Notes under the pieces: generated by a model | Database searches by the model: none | Told to the model about the DNA's origin: nothing | Seen by the model: only the letters and a program-made list of their open reading frames with translations | Program-made: the position numbers and the translations under genes | Source of the DNA: Ulvibacter sp047614245 | GTDB taxonomy: Bacteria; Bacteroidota; Bacteroidia; Flavobacteriales; Flavobacteriaceae | Length of the DNA: 59,729 nucleotides | Reading direction: 5' to 3' | NCBI GenBank assembly: GCA_047614245.1 | Contig: JBLHIC010000005.1 | Location: 1-59,729 of the forward strand | Shown: positions 44,908 to 54,498 of the stretch, in pieces | Layout: each line of letters opens with the position of its first letter | Numbering within the stretch: the first letter of the stretch is position 1

Positions 44908-45756
44908 TTATAATATTTTATTTTTTATCCCTCTCCATCTCAAGTTGCGAATAAATTTACCTTCCTCTTCTGAAACCGAGAAGGTTTGCTTTTTACCTAA
45001 GGCTATATAATAGCCTTTTATCGTATTAAGTATAAACATAAAATTTTTTTTCAAGAACCCTAATTTTATTGCGGCTATTAAGGTAAGTAGAAAACCATAT
45101 CGCATCTTATAGAAGGCCTCTCCTTGTTTATATGTTGCAGTTTTAGAATAAGACGATCCAGTAGGCTTCATATGTCTAACGTGTAAAGACGAATCGGTTG
45201 TTATTTTCCAGCCTTGGTGTTGGGCTAGAAGCTCATCGATGGTGTCCCAGCCCATCGTGCTCTTTAATCCGCCAATCTGTTTAAAACATTCCTTTTTATA
45301 GGCTTTTAATGCCCCGCGAATATGATCTTTATTGGTTAGGTTTTCCAATTTCCAATCATCTGTTTCTTTGATGTAACAAAAGCCTCCAGCCATACCACAT
45401 CCTGGTGTTGTTTTGAATATTGAAATGACAGATTCGAGGTAGTGCTTCGGAAAAATTAAATCTGCATCGAATTTACAAAGTACATCATAGTTGTCATCTA
45501 ATTCCTCTAGACCCTTATTGAAAGCATTAATTACTTTGCTCCCTGGCTCATGAATAGCGGCAGAAGTATGTGTTATACCAGTAATGAAACTGTATTTCGA
45601 AGAGAAATCATCAATAATTTTTTGACTGTTATCGCTAGAGTTATCATTAACAATAACCACCTTATTTGGAATAATTGTTTGTTCGACTAACGACTGAAGT
45701 GTTTGAGCTAGATAGGCTTCCTCATTATAGGTTGGTATGACAATATAAATTCTCAT
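44908..45756 (-). CDS. Family 2 glycosyltransferase
   Basis: The 282-residue protein begins MRIYIVIPTYNEEAYL, has NDNSSDNSQ, CKFDADLIFP with the DxD metal site, AGGFCYIKE and STMGWDTIDELLAQ. There is a hydrophobic C-terminal segment that may touch the membrane. Its ATG shares one base with the stop of the methyltransferase gene before it. It forms the third gene of a ketoacyl-synthase/methyltransferase/glycosyltransferase operon, so the acceptor may be a lipid. Not part of the main polysaccharide locus. Confidence 0.88.
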   Translation of the reverse strand: MRIYIVIPTYNEEAYLAQTLQSLVEQTIIPNKVVIVNDNSSDNSQKIIDDFSSKYSFITGITHTSAAIHEPGSKVINAFNKGLEELDDNYDVLCKFDADLIFPKHYLESVISIFKTTPGCGMAGGFCYIKETDDWKLENLTNKDHIRGALKAYKKECFKQIGGLKSTMGWDTIDELLAQHQGWKITTDSSLHVRHMKPTGSSYSKTATYKQGEAFYKMRYGFLLTLIAAIKLGFLKKNFMFILNTIKGYYIALGKKQTFSVSEEEGKFIRNLRWRGIKNKIL

Positions 45757-46277
45757 TAAACTCTTTCGGCATAAACCAAATAGTATCTAGGAGTGAAGCG
45801 TCTTAATATTGGCCGGAAGCCGATCTTTTTCACTGGATTTGTAAACTTTTCTCTTTTAACTATTTTCCAACCAGCTTTTTCTAAAAGCCAATCAAACTGC
45901 CAATCTTCAAACTCATGATAATGACGGTCACGTTCGTCTGTTTTACTTCTATAAGCTGAAGCAAACCATAGTTTTAGCGGAACAGAAGCAACTAATTTTT
46001 TTGCTTTTATATCCTTTAATACATTAAATGGTGAAACTAAATGTTCAAAAATTTCAAAGGCAGTAACAACTTCAAAATCATTATTTTGTACAGATGAAGT
46101 GTCAATATCTAGATCTTCACCTCTTGTATTTGTCACTTTGAATCCCGCATTCGCTAATAACTCAGAAAAAGGGTTTACCACTCCTAAATCAAGAATTGAG
46201 TGTTCTTTTGAAATTGTATTTTCTAAAAAGTGTAAGGTGTGTTTATATCTTTTGGCGGGAAATTTACCTTCGTACAT
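45756..46277 (-). CDS. SAM-dependent methyltransferase (class I, short)
   Basis: The 173-residue protein has ISKEHSILDLGVVNPFSELL as a degenerate SAM-binding loop (motif I), LDIDTSSVQN, and VVTAFEIFEHLVSPFNVLK as motif II/III. These resemble the Methyltransf_11/23 group, although motif I lacks the usual GxGxG. It lies two bases after the FabH-like gene and overlaps the glycosyltransferase. The substrate is unknown; context suggests a lipid- or glycan-linked intermediate. Confidence 0.7.
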   Translation of the reverse strand: MYEGKFPAKRYKHTLHFLENTISKEHSILDLGVVNPFSELLANAGFKVTNTRGEDLDIDTSSVQNNDFEVVTAFEIFEHLVSPFNVLKDIKAKKLVASVPLKLWFASAYRSKTDERDRHYHEFEDWQFDWLLEKAGWKIVKREKFTNPVKKIGFRPILRRFTPRYYLVYAERV

Positions 46278-46279
46278 CT

Positions 46280-47338
46280 TTATACTCTGTAAACGATAGC
46301 ATTAATATTCATTCCTGCGCCTACACTAGCGAACATCACGACGTCTCCTTTATCAACGGCCTGACCTTCCATTTTGCCATTTAATACAAGATCATATAAT
46401 GTTGGAACTGTCGCAACACTCGAGTTTCCAAGCCTGTCTATAGTCATAGGCATAACACCTTCGGGGGGAGCTACATCATACAAAGCGTAAAACCGCTTCA
46501 TTATGGCTTCGTCCATCTTTTCATTCGCCTGATGAATAAAAATCTTCTTCAAATCTGTAATAGGGATACCGCTTTTATCCAAGCAAGACTTCATTGCATC
46601 TGGAACATTAATTAAAGAAAATTCATAGATTTTCCTGCCTTGCATTTTTATGTATCTAGGAGAATCCGTTAATTCTTGATTGTTTGATTCTCCAAAATAA
46701 ATAAAATGAGCTTCATCATAGGCATGAGTCGCACTAACGTGTGCTAAAATTCCGCTGGAGTTATCTAAAGATTCAAGAATGACAGCTCCTGCGCCATCAC
46801 TAAAGATCATGGAATCCCGATCGTGCTTATCAATAACTCGGGAAAGAGATTCGGCGCCAATGACCAAGGCTTTTTTTGCTATTCCAGCCTTTATAAAGGC
46901 ATTTGCTTGTATAACACCCTCAATCCAGCCAGGACATCCAAACAAAACGTCATAAGCGACACAGGATGGGTTTTTGATTTTTAGTTTGTGTTTCACGCGC
47001 GATGCAATACTTGGAACAGTATCACTCTGAAAACTACCTTTTTTTACATCTCCATAATTGTGGGCAACAATGAGATAGTCCAAATCTTCAATATCAATTT
47101 TGGCATTCTCAATTGCTTTCAAAGCTGCATAAGAGGCAATATCTGAGGTCAATAATTGATCCTCAACATAACGTCTTTCAGCAATACCGGTAATTGCTTT
47201 AAATTTCTCAATAATAACCTCATTCTTCTGCCTAATGAGGGTACCGTCTTCATTAAAAAAGCTATTCTTTTCAAACCGGTTGTTTTTAGCGACTCCGCTG
47301 GGGATATAGCTACCAGTACCTGTAATGGTTACGCCCAT
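46280..47338 (-). CDS. 3-oxoacyl-ACP synthase III family protein (FabH-like)
   Basis: The 352-residue thiolase-fold enzyme has the catalytic triad of KASIII: Cys135 in AYDVLFGCPGWIEG, the His in FIHQANEKMDEA and the Asn in LGNSSVATVPTLYDL. SDGAGAVILE also fits. Length and the divergent GCPGW context set it apart from housekeeping FabH, so it may prime or extend a special acyl chain. It is first in a three-gene operon with a methyltransferase and a glycosyltransferase. The 222-bp gap upstream holds the gcvP terminator. Confidence 0.85.
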   Translation of the reverse strand: MGVTITGTGSYIPSGVAKNNRFEKNSFFNEDGTLIRQKNEVIIEKFKAITGIAERRYVEDQLLTSDIASYAALKAIENAKIDIEDLDYLIVAHNYGDVKKGSFQSDTVPSIASRVKHKLKIKNPSCVAYDVLFGCPGWIEGVIQANAFIKAGIAKKALVIGAESLSRVIDKHDRDSMIFSDGAGAVILESLDNSSGILAHVSATHAYDEAHFIYFGESNNQELTDSPRYIKMQGRKIYEFSLINVPDAMKSCLDKSGIPITDLKKIFIHQANEKMDEAIMKRFYALYDVAPPEGVMPMTIDRLGNSSVATVPTLYDLVLNGKMEGQAVDKGDVVMFASVGAGMNINAIVYRV

Positions 47339-47512
47339 TTTCTTTCTTTTTTTTCAAAAATAGTAAAATCGAATAATGTTTCAGTCTTAAGATAGCCGAA
47401 ATAATTACAATTTCACTAATACGTAAAAATACAAGTTATTTATGACGATTCTGTAAATATTTCTCTAAAAATCACGAATTTGATAACTTGAAAAATAGTG
47501 TTGTTTGGGTTG

Positions 47513-47542
47513 AAAAACGAAAGGCTTTTCCGAAGAAAAGCC
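47513..47542 (-). terminator. Rho-independent terminator of gcvP with a UUCG tetraloop
   Basis: On the minus strand GGCTTTTC-TTCG-GAAAAGCC forms an 8-bp stem closed by the extra-stable UUCG loop, followed by TTTCGTTTTT. It starts 18 bp after the gcvP stop. Confidence 0.88.
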
Positions 47543-47560
47543 CTTTAATAAAATATAAGT

Positions 47561-50410
47561 TTAAGCCTCCATATAAGCTTCAATAGGTTCACAGCTGCAT
47601 ATAAGATTACGATCTCCATATGCGTCGTCTACTCTTCTAACTGTAGGCCAGAATTTATTCTCCGATACATAGGATAATGGGAAGGCAGCTTCTTGTCTTG
47701 AGTAAGGAAAGACCCAGGTATCTGATGTTATCATTGCTAAAGTGTGTGGAGAATTTTTAAGTATATTATTGGTATCTTCTTTTCTAGATGCATTTATTTC
47801 TTTTCTAATTGAAATCATGGCATCACAAAAACGATCTAATTCAGCCTTGCTTTCACTTTCGGTAGGCTCTATCATCATTGTTCCAGCAACAGGAAACGAA
47901 ACTGTTGGTGCGTGAAAACCATAATCCATTAATCGCTTTGCAATATCTGTGACCTCGATGCCATTTTCTTTAAACGGGCGACAGTCAACAATCATTTCGT
48001 GGGCAGCACGGCCTTTCTCACCAGAGTATAATACTTCGAAGTGTCCACGAAGCCGCTCTTTAATATAATTGGCATTTAGAATTGCATATTCTGTCGACGC
48101 TTTTAATCCATCCGTGCTTAACATCATGATATATGCATATGAAATAAGACAGGCAAGAGAACTTCCCCAAGGGGCAGCAGAAATTGCAGTAATGGCTTTG
48201 TCACCTCCAGTAGGAATTACTGGATTTGAAGGTAAAAATGGAAGTAATTGTTTCGCAACGCATATTGGACCAACACCAGGACCGCCACCTCCATGGGGGA
48301 TGGCGAATGTTTTGTGTAAGTTGAGATGACAAACATCCGCTCCAATAGCACCTGGGTTTGTTAGCGCGACCTGAGCATTCATATTTGCACCGTCCATGTA
48401 TACTTGTCCGCCGTGTTCGTGTATTAAACTTGTAATTTCTTTAATTGCCGACTCGTAAACACCGTGAGTCGAAGGATAAGTGATCATTAATGCCGAAAGA
48501 TTATCCATGTGAAGAATAGCTTTTTCACGAAGGTCTTCTACGTCAATATTTCCATCGTCAGTAGCCTTTGTGACTACTACTTTCATTCCAGCCATCACTG
48601 CGCTTGCCGGATTAGTGCCATGAGCAGAAGAAGGAATTAAACAAATGTTTCTATGTCCCTCACCGCGTGATTCATGATAAGCTCTTATCACCATTAAACC
48701 GGCATATTCTCCTTGTGCGCCAGAATTAGGTTGCAAAGAAGTCCCGGCAAAGCCTGTAATTTCGGTAAGCTGTTCTTCTAATTTTTTTAGCATTAATTGA
48801 TAGCCTCCTGCTTGTTCTACAGGCACAAACGGATGCATATTACCCCATTGTGGATCACTTAAAGGTAGCATTTCGGCAGCAGCATTTAGCTTCATCGTGC
48901 AAGACCCAAGTGCTATCATGGAATGATTTAATGAAAGGTCCTTGCGCTCTAATTTTTTAATATAACGCATCAATTCAGTTTCGCTGTGATAGGTGTTGAA
49001 AACCGGACTACTAAGAAATTCAGTTTTTCTTGATACCTCGATAGGAATTTTACTTTCAGAAACTAACTCTGAAATAATTGAAGCCTCCATATTAGCGGCT
49101 TTAGCAAAAATTGCTACGATGGCATTTAAGTCTTTAAGTGTAGTTGTTTCATTAATCGAAATTGAAACTGTTCCCGAATTAGGATAAAAGAAATTTACCT
49201 CGTTTGATTCAGCAATGGTTCTAATTTTAGAGGTATTTGCTTTGATAGACAAGGTGTCAAAATAAGATCCATTTAACTCCTTGTACCCTATTTTTTCCAG
49301 AGCAGTGCTAAGTGTAACGGCTCCGCTATGGACTTTTGAAGCTATATAGTCTAACCCTTCTGGCCCATGATATACAGCATACATTCCTGCCATCACCGCA
49401 AGTAATACTTGTGCCGTACAAATATTAGAAGTCGCTTTATCACGTTTAATATGTTGTTCACGGGTTTGCAAAGCCATTCGCAAAGCGCGGTTGTTATCGG
49501 TATCCTTGGTAACACCAATGATACGACCAGGAATAGATCGTTTAAATTCTTCCTTTGTTGCAAAATACCCTGCGTGTGGTCCTCCGTACCCAAGTGGTAT
49601 ACCAAAGCGTTGTGTAGTTCCAACCACAATATCAACTCCATAATTACCTGGAGCTTCTAACTTAACTAGGCTTAAAATATCGGCAGCTACTGCTACTTTT
49701 ATTCTAGCTGCTTTAGCGTTTGAAACAAATTCCTTAAAATCATAGACTTTTCCTGACTTCCCAGGATATTGTAAAATACAACCAAAAAAGTCTTCTGAAA
49801 AAGCGAAAGTTTCATGGTTTCCAACAACTAATTCAATACCTAAAGGTTCGGATCTTGTTTGCAAGAGTGAGAGCGTTTGGGGTAAGACCTCTTCTGAAAC
49901 AAAAAACTTTTGAGTCTCACTTTTCTTTTGATCTCTTTCCCTTACGGCGAATAATAAAGCCATAGCTTCCGCAGCTGCAGTAGCCTCATCTAATAAAGAT
50001 GCATTTGCCAACTCCATTCCCGTAAGATCAATAACCATCGTCTGGAAGTTGAGCAGCGCTTCCAATCTTCCTTGGGCAATTTCTGCTTGATATGGTGTAT
50101 AAGCCGAGTACCATCCCGGGTTTTCCAAAATATTTCTTTGTATTACTGGCGGTGTAATGGACTGGTTGTAACCTAATCCAATATAGGTTTTGAAGATTTT
50201 ATTTTTGGATGCTAACTCATTGATGTGTTCTAGATATTCATTTTCACTAAGAGCAGGATCGAGCTGTAATCCATTTTTTAATCGAATGTCACTTGGAATA
50301 GTCTCGAAAATTAACTGCTCCATCGAATCGGCATTAATGGTAGAAAGCATTTCTGGCAGGTCACTGTTTCGGGGACCTATATGTCGTAAGGCAAAAGAAT
50401 CTGTATTCAT
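47561..50410 (-). CDS. gcvP: Glycine dehydrogenase (decarboxylating), P protein
   Basis: The 949-residue PLP enzyme decarboxylates glycine in the glycine cleavage system. It is the fused single-chain type. The N-terminal half opens with DSFALRHIGPRNSD, and the C-terminal half has LNLHKTFAIPHGGGGPGVGP with the Schiff-base lysine, PNSGAQGEYAGLM and SSAHGTNPASA. Start at 50410 matches family N-termini; the frame runs nine codons further upstream. A TAATTTTG box on the minus strand (50435-50442) could be its -7 element. Other gcv genes are not here, which is common in this group. Confidence 0.96.
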   Translation of the reverse strand: MNTDSFALRHIGPRNSDLPEMLSTINADSMEQLIFETIPSDIRLKNGLQLDPALSENEYLEHINELASKNKIFKTYIGLGYNQSITPPVIQRNILENPGWYSAYTPYQAEIAQGRLEALLNFQTMVIDLTGMELANASLLDEATAAAEAMALLFAVRERDQKKSETQKFFVSEEVLPQTLSLLQTRSEPLGIELVVGNHETFAFSEDFFGCILQYPGKSGKVYDFKEFVSNAKAARIKVAVAADILSLVKLEAPGNYGVDIVVGTTQRFGIPLGYGGPHAGYFATKEEFKRSIPGRIIGVTKDTDNNRALRMALQTREQHIKRDKATSNICTAQVLLAVMAGMYAVYHGPEGLDYIASKVHSGAVTLSTALEKIGYKELNGSYFDTLSIKANTSKIRTIAESNEVNFFYPNSGTVSISINETTTLKDLNAIVAIFAKAANMEASIISELVSESKIPIEVSRKTEFLSSPVFNTYHSETELMRYIKKLERKDLSLNHSMIALGSCTMKLNAAAEMLPLSDPQWGNMHPFVPVEQAGGYQLMLKKLEEQLTEITGFAGTSLQPNSGAQGEYAGLMVIRAYHESRGEGHRNICLIPSSAHGTNPASAVMAGMKVVVTKATDDGNIDVEDLREKAILHMDNLSALMITYPSTHGVYESAIKEITSLIHEHGGQVYMDGANMNAQVALTNPGAIGADVCHLNLHKTFAIPHGGGGPGVGPICVAKQLLPFLPSNPVIPTGGDKAITAISAAPWGSSLACLISYAYIMMLSTDGLKASTEYAILNANYIKERLRGHFEVLYSGEKGRAAHEMIVDCRPFKENGIEVTDIAKRLMDYGFHAPTVSFPVAGTMMIEPTESESKAELDRFCDAMISIRKEINASRKEDTNNILKNSPHTLAMITSDTWVFPYSRQEAAFPLSYVSENKFWPTVRRVDDAYGDRNLICSCEPIEAYMEA

Positions 50411-50539
50411 CGAATTGCGTTTATATTTAGCTGGCAAAATTACAACTTAAATAACTAAAATTTTACGTTTTAATCCTTTTGGAGGGACATTTTTTCAACG
50501 AAAAATAGAGGTTATAAACACTTTGGCTATTTTTACAAA

Positions 50540-51361
50540 ATGAAGCTCCTTTCAAGTGTCTTTAGTTTTTATATTAATGCAAGTATTCATGTCGCATTTG
50601 CAGTTTTGGCTTTGGTTGGGATTAGTAAGATGGAATACGATTTGCAAATACCGAATGCGTTATGGATATTTATTTTCTTTGGAACAATTACAGGCTATAA
50701 CTTTGTGAAATATGCAAAAATTGCTGGATTACGTCATCGTGAACTAACGAATTCGCTTAGATCTATTCAGGTTTTTTCTTTTTTTAGTTTCGGAATTGTC
50801 ACCTATTTTGCCCTTCAGTTGTCATTTGAAACGTTGCTTTATATCGGTGGGTTTGCACTACTCACATTTTTTTATGCGGTACCTTTTCTGAAGTCCAAAA
50901 ATTTAAGAAATTTAGCGAGTTTAAAGGTTTTTGTTGTTGCGTTGGTTTGGGCCGGCGTAACCGTGATCGTCCCGCTGTTCTCTGAAGGTGTTGAGTTCAA
51001 TATAGATGTCTTGTTGACATTTGTACAACGATTTTTTATCGTCTTTGTTCTTACAATTCCTTTCGAAATTAGAGATCTTCAATATGATGACAAAACCTTA
51101 AGAACATTGCCTCAGCAATTAGGAGTCACTAGAGTTAAAGCGTTAGGACTTTTTTTGTTGTTAATTTGTCTAATTACAGAAGGGCTCAAAGATGAATTCT
51201 CGCTAGGGTATTGTATGAGTTTATTGATTATTTGTGCTCTAATTGCAGCTGCCTTAATTAGCTCTAGAACCAAACAGTTGAAATACTTTGCCTCGTTTTG
51301 GATCGAGGGAATCCCGATAGTTTGGTTCGGGGTATTATTATTACTATCGAATTTATTTTGA
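50540..51361 (+). CDS. UbiA-like integral membrane protein with an altered first motif
   Basis: This 273-residue protein has seven to eight membrane helices and a second motif, EIRDLQYDDKT at residues 176-186, that fits the second Asp-rich motif of UbiA prenyltransferases. The first Asp-rich motif (NDxxDxxxD) is replaced by TGYNFVKYAKI (51-61), so it may not bind prenyl diphosphate in the normal way. Its 3' end overlaps the convergent zinc-finger-like gene by nine bases. The function is unknown; it might use a different substrate or have lost transferase activity. Confidence 0.65.
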   Translation: MKLLSSVFSFYINASIHVAFAVLALVGISKMEYDLQIPNALWIFIFFGTITGYNFVKYAKIAGLRHRELTNSLRSIQVFSFFSFGIVTYFALQLSFETLLYIGGFALLTFFYAVPFLKSKNLRNLASLKVFVVALVWAGVTVIVPLFSEGVEFNIDVLLTFVQRFFIVFVLTIPFEIRDLQYDDKTLRTLPQQLGVTRVKALGLFLLLICLITEGLKDEFSLGYCMSLLIICALIAAALISSRTKQLKYFASFWIEGIPIVWFGVLLLLSNLF

Positions 51362-51595
51362 AATTTCCTTAAGAAGCGCTTTTTGCATTTTTTCTTTTTG
51401 CTCTCTTCCTAGTATTTTGGGTTTCGACGTCTCAAAAATCTTTGTAAGCTTTGTATTTCTCGCAGTGTACTCGCGACAAGCAGCACAATAAATCAAGTGA
51501 ATATTCAATTTTATTTTCCCCCATAAAGATGCGTCTTTATACTGATTTTTGTCACAGGTATAATTCGCTTCATCGCACTTAATATATACTTTCAT
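51353..51595 (-). CDS. Small zf-HC2-like protein, probable partner of the ECF sigma factor
   Basis: The 80-residue soluble protein has KCDEANYTCDKNQYKDA and HLIYCAACREYTARN, a histidine-cysteine-x2-cysteine pattern like the zinc-binding anti-sigma domain. It lacks a membrane segment. It starts three bases after the sigma factor gene stop, so the two are probably co-transcribed, and a regulatory role over the sigma factor is likely but unproven. Confidence 0.7.
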   Translation of the reverse strand: MKVYIKCDEANYTCDKNQYKDASLWGKIKLNIHLIYCAACREYTARNTKLTKIFETSKPKILGREQKEKMQKALLKEISK

Positions 51596-51598
51596 GTT

Positions 51599-52150
51599 TT
51601 AAAACCAATTAGTTTCGAGGCAATCTGCCATAGATTTTCTAGCTCGATGTATAATTACCCAAAGATTAGACGGTGTTATATTAAATTCATTACAAATAGC
51701 TTCAGTATCAAAACTATCGATAGTTTTCATTTTAAATATTGCGGCCTGTTTTTCATTCAATTTGTCCATACATCCCAAAATTGCAAGACCTAATTCTTCG
51801 TTCTGCATGGTGTCTTCTGCAGTTTTATCGAATGGGTCTTTTACTCGTTGTTCTAGCCAATCACCCTCAGCGTCTTCATCTGAATATGACATTCGGATTT
51901 CTGCTTTTCCTTTTCGGGATTTTTTTTTCCGATAATGGTCGATAATTTTTCGTTTCAGAATGGAAATCAGCCAGGTTCTCTCACTTGCCTCCCCTTTGAA
52001 ATTATCTTTTGATTTTAATCCAGCTAAAAAAGTTTCAGAAATTAAATCCTGAGCCACCTCATGATCGTTTACTCGCACAATCGTATAATTGTACAAGTAA
52101 TCGGCATATCTGGCTACCCATGTATCAGGAAATAATTTTTCTGTACCCAT
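51599..52150 (-). CDS. ECF-type RNA polymerase sigma factor
   Basis: The 183-residue protein has sigma region 2 (YADYLYNYTIVRVNDHEVAQ, AQDLISETFLAGL), an unusually basic region 2.4/linker (DHYRKKKSRKGKAEIRM) and region 4 (LNEKQAAIFKMKTIDSFDTE, NITPSNLWVIIHRARKSM). It is followed by the small zf-HC2-like gene. CAAAAATA at 52161-52168 (minus-strand TATTTTTG) could be its -7 promoter element. Regulated genes cannot be named from this window. Confidence 0.92.
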   Translation of the reverse strand: MGTEKLFPDTWVARYADYLYNYTIVRVNDHEVAQDLISETFLAGLKSKDNFKGEASERTWLISILKRKIIDHYRKKKSRKGKAEIRMSYSDEDAEGDWLEQRVKDPFDKTAEDTMQNEELGLAILGCMDKLNEKQAAIFKMKTIDSFDTEAICNEFNITPSNLWVIIHRARKSMADCLETNWF

Positions 52151-52205
52151 TGCTTTTTACCAAAAATAAGAAAGTTTATCTAGATTTTTAGATTCAAAGA
52201 ATTAA

Positions 52206-54230
52206 TTAACTTTTTATGAGGCCGGCTCGTTTCAATAGTGCTTCAGGGTTAGGTTTCTGTCCCCTAAATTTTATATATAAATCCATTGGGTCTTGCGTGC
52301 CGCCTTGGGATAGAATATATTTTTTAAATTTAGAAGCAATTTCTTTATTAAAAACCCCTTCTTGCTTAAAATAAGCAAAAGCATCTGCGTCTAGAACCTC
52401 CGCCCATTTATAGCTATAATAACCTGCAGAATATCCGCCTTGAAAAATATGAGAAAACGATGTGCTCATACAATTTTCAGGAATGTCGGGATACAAAGAT
52501 GTATCTGCAAATACAGCTTTCTCAAAAGCTTTTACGTCTTTAATTTTAGAAGGATTATTTCCATGCCATGCCATGTCTAGCATTCCAAAACTCAATTGCC
52601 TTAATGTTTGCATTCCTTCATGAAAAGTTGCAGAGTCTTTAATTTTCTCAATTAACTCGATAGGGATTACTTCGTCGTGTTCATAGTGAGTAGCAAAGAG
52701 TTCAAGGGCTTCTTTTTCATAACACCAATTCTCTAAAACCTGACTTGGAAGCTCCACGAAATCCCAGAACACATTGGTCCCCGATAAGCCTTTATAAGTT
52801 GTATTGGCGAGCATTCCATGTAAGGCGTGTCCAAACTCATGAAAGAGAGTGGTAACCTCGTTGAAAGTTAGTAAAGAGGGCAAACTCGCTGTCGGTTTTG
52901 TGAAATTACAAACAATGGATACGTGAGGTCGATCGTTCACTCCATTTTTAATCTGTTGAGGTTTGTAAGAGGTCATCCAAGCGCCTCCTCTCTTTCCTGG
53001 TCGGGGATGGAAATCTGCGTAGAATATTGAAACTAATTCGCCATCATTGTCATCAACTCTAAAAGTTTTTACATCCTCGTGGTATTTATCAATGTTATTT
53101 ACCTCCTCGAAACGAAGTCCGTAAAGTTTTTCAGCCAATGTGAATACGCCATCTATAACTTTATCAAGTTCAAAATAGGGCTTGAGTTTTTCATCGTCTA
53201 GATTGAATAATTTCTCCTTGAGCTTTTCAGCGTAATATGCACCATCCCATTTTTGAAGCTGGTCGATGCTATCTAATTCCATAGCAAAAGATTGTAATTC
53301 CTTGAATTCTTTCAAAGCAGCTGGCTTGGCTTTTTCAAGCAACTCGCTTAAAAATGATTGTACCTTTTCAGGTGATTCTGCCATTCGTTCTTCCAATACA
53401 AAGTGTGCGTGCGTTTCATACCCTAATAACACTGCACGCTTGTGACGAAGTTGTACTATGTCTAAAACATTCTGCTGATTGTCCAATTCGTCACCGTGGA
53501 ATGATTTAGCGCCGGCTGCAACCGACATTTTTTTTCGAAGGTCCCTATTGTTGGCGTACATCATAAATGGAATGTAGCTTGGATAATCTAGAGTAAACAA
53601 CCAGCCTTCTTTGTTCTTTTCTTTTGCAGTCTGAGCCGCAGCTTCTTTTGAACCTTCAGGAAGTCCGGACAGTTCATCTTCATTAGCAATTAGCATTTCG
53701 AACTTATTAGTTTCGGCTAAAACATTTTCACCAAACGTAAGTTTTAGTTTTGATGATTCCGCGTCTATTTTCCGAAGTTCTAGTTTATCCAATTCAGAAA
53801 GATTAGCTCCGTTTCTCGAAAACCCCTTGTATTGCTTCTCGAGGAGCATTTTTTCCTCCCCGTTTAGTTGTAAGTTGTCCTTTATCTTGAAAACCTGTTT
53901 TACTCGCTTGAATAGTGCTTCATTCAGTAAAATATCATTACCAAATTCTGTTAATAGGGGAGATATGACTTGCGCAATTTTTTGAATTTCTTCATTTGTT
54001 TCAGCGCTATTTAAGTTAAAAAATATACTAGTAACACGGTCTAATTGGAGTCCTGTGTTTTCTAGAGCCTCGACCGTATTCTCAAAAGTAGGGGTTTCAG
54101 TATTGGAAGTAATTAATTTAATCTCTGCCTTTGTTACATCAATCAATTCTTGTATAGCAGGAAGAAAATGCTCGTTTTTAACTTTTGAAAAGGGAGCGGT
54201 GTCGAAGGCTTGTAATAAGGGGTTTTTCAT
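52206..54230 (-). CDS. M3 family oligopeptidase (peptidyl-dipeptidase Dcp-like)
   Basis: The 674-residue zinc protease has the HEFGHALHGML motif in its C-terminal half with the third ligand glutamate in the following FVELPSQVLENW. GGYSAGYYSYKWAEVLDADA near the end binds substrate. It has no signal peptide and is probably cytosolic, degrading short peptides. Length is typical (about 680). It starts seven bases after the stop of the GIY-YIG relic on the same strand. Confidence 0.93.
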   Translation of the reverse strand: MKNPLLQAFDTAPFSKVKNEHFLPAIQELIDVTKAEIKLITSNTETPTFENTVEALENTGLQLDRVTSIFFNLNSAETNEEIQKIAQVISPLLTEFGNDILLNEALFKRVKQVFKIKDNLQLNGEEKMLLEKQYKGFSRNGANLSELDKLELRKIDAESSKLKLTFGENVLAETNKFEMLIANEDELSGLPEGSKEAAAQTAKEKNKEGWLFTLDYPSYIPFMMYANNRDLRKKMSVAAGAKSFHGDELDNQQNVLDIVQLRHKRAVLLGYETHAHFVLEERMAESPEKVQSFLSELLEKAKPAALKEFKELQSFAMELDSIDQLQKWDGAYYAEKLKEKLFNLDDEKLKPYFELDKVIDGVFTLAEKLYGLRFEEVNNIDKYHEDVKTFRVDDNDGELVSIFYADFHPRPGKRGGAWMTSYKPQQIKNGVNDRPHVSIVCNFTKPTASLPSLLTFNEVTTLFHEFGHALHGMLANTTYKGLSGTNVFWDFVELPSQVLENWCYEKEALELFATHYEHDEVIPIELIEKIKDSATFHEGMQTLRQLSFGMLDMAWHGNNPSKIKDVKAFEKAVFADTSLYPDIPENCMSTSFSHIFQGGYSAGYYSYKWAEVLDADAFAYFKQEGVFNKEIASKFKKYILSQGGTQDPMDLYIKFRGQKPNPEALLKRAGLIKS

Positions 54231-54236
54231 GGGAAT

Positions 54237-54498
54237 TTATTTTTCAAATGTCTGGTCGAGCGCAGTCGAGACCTCTTCTTGAGTGGGTTTATATTTAGAA
54301 TGAGTTTGATTTCGACATTCAGCTAAAATTTGAAGTATTTCAAAGTCATTATTAGCAAGGGCAATTTTCTTTTTAGCACTCCATCTCTTTATTTAATCCT
54401 TTTTGATGTTCTTCAAATCCTCGCGAAATATTATTAGTAAATCCTGTATATAGTAATCCATTAGAGTATTGTAAGATGTAGATGAAATATGATTTCAT
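54237..54498 (-). pseudogene. GIY-YIG endonuclease with an internal deletion
   Basis: From CAT 54496-54498 the minus strand encodes KSYFIYILQYSNGLLYTGFT and NNISRGFEEHQKGLNKE, the GIY-YIG core of the small UPF0213-type family. It runs into a stop. In the next frame RWSAKKKIALANNDFEILQI and the tail to EEVSTALDQTFEK continue to TAA 54237-54239. About 30 residues between the halves are missing. The last codons of the ORF lie inside the left 27-bp inverted repeat. Intact proteins of this kind have about 100 residues. Confidence 0.85.
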
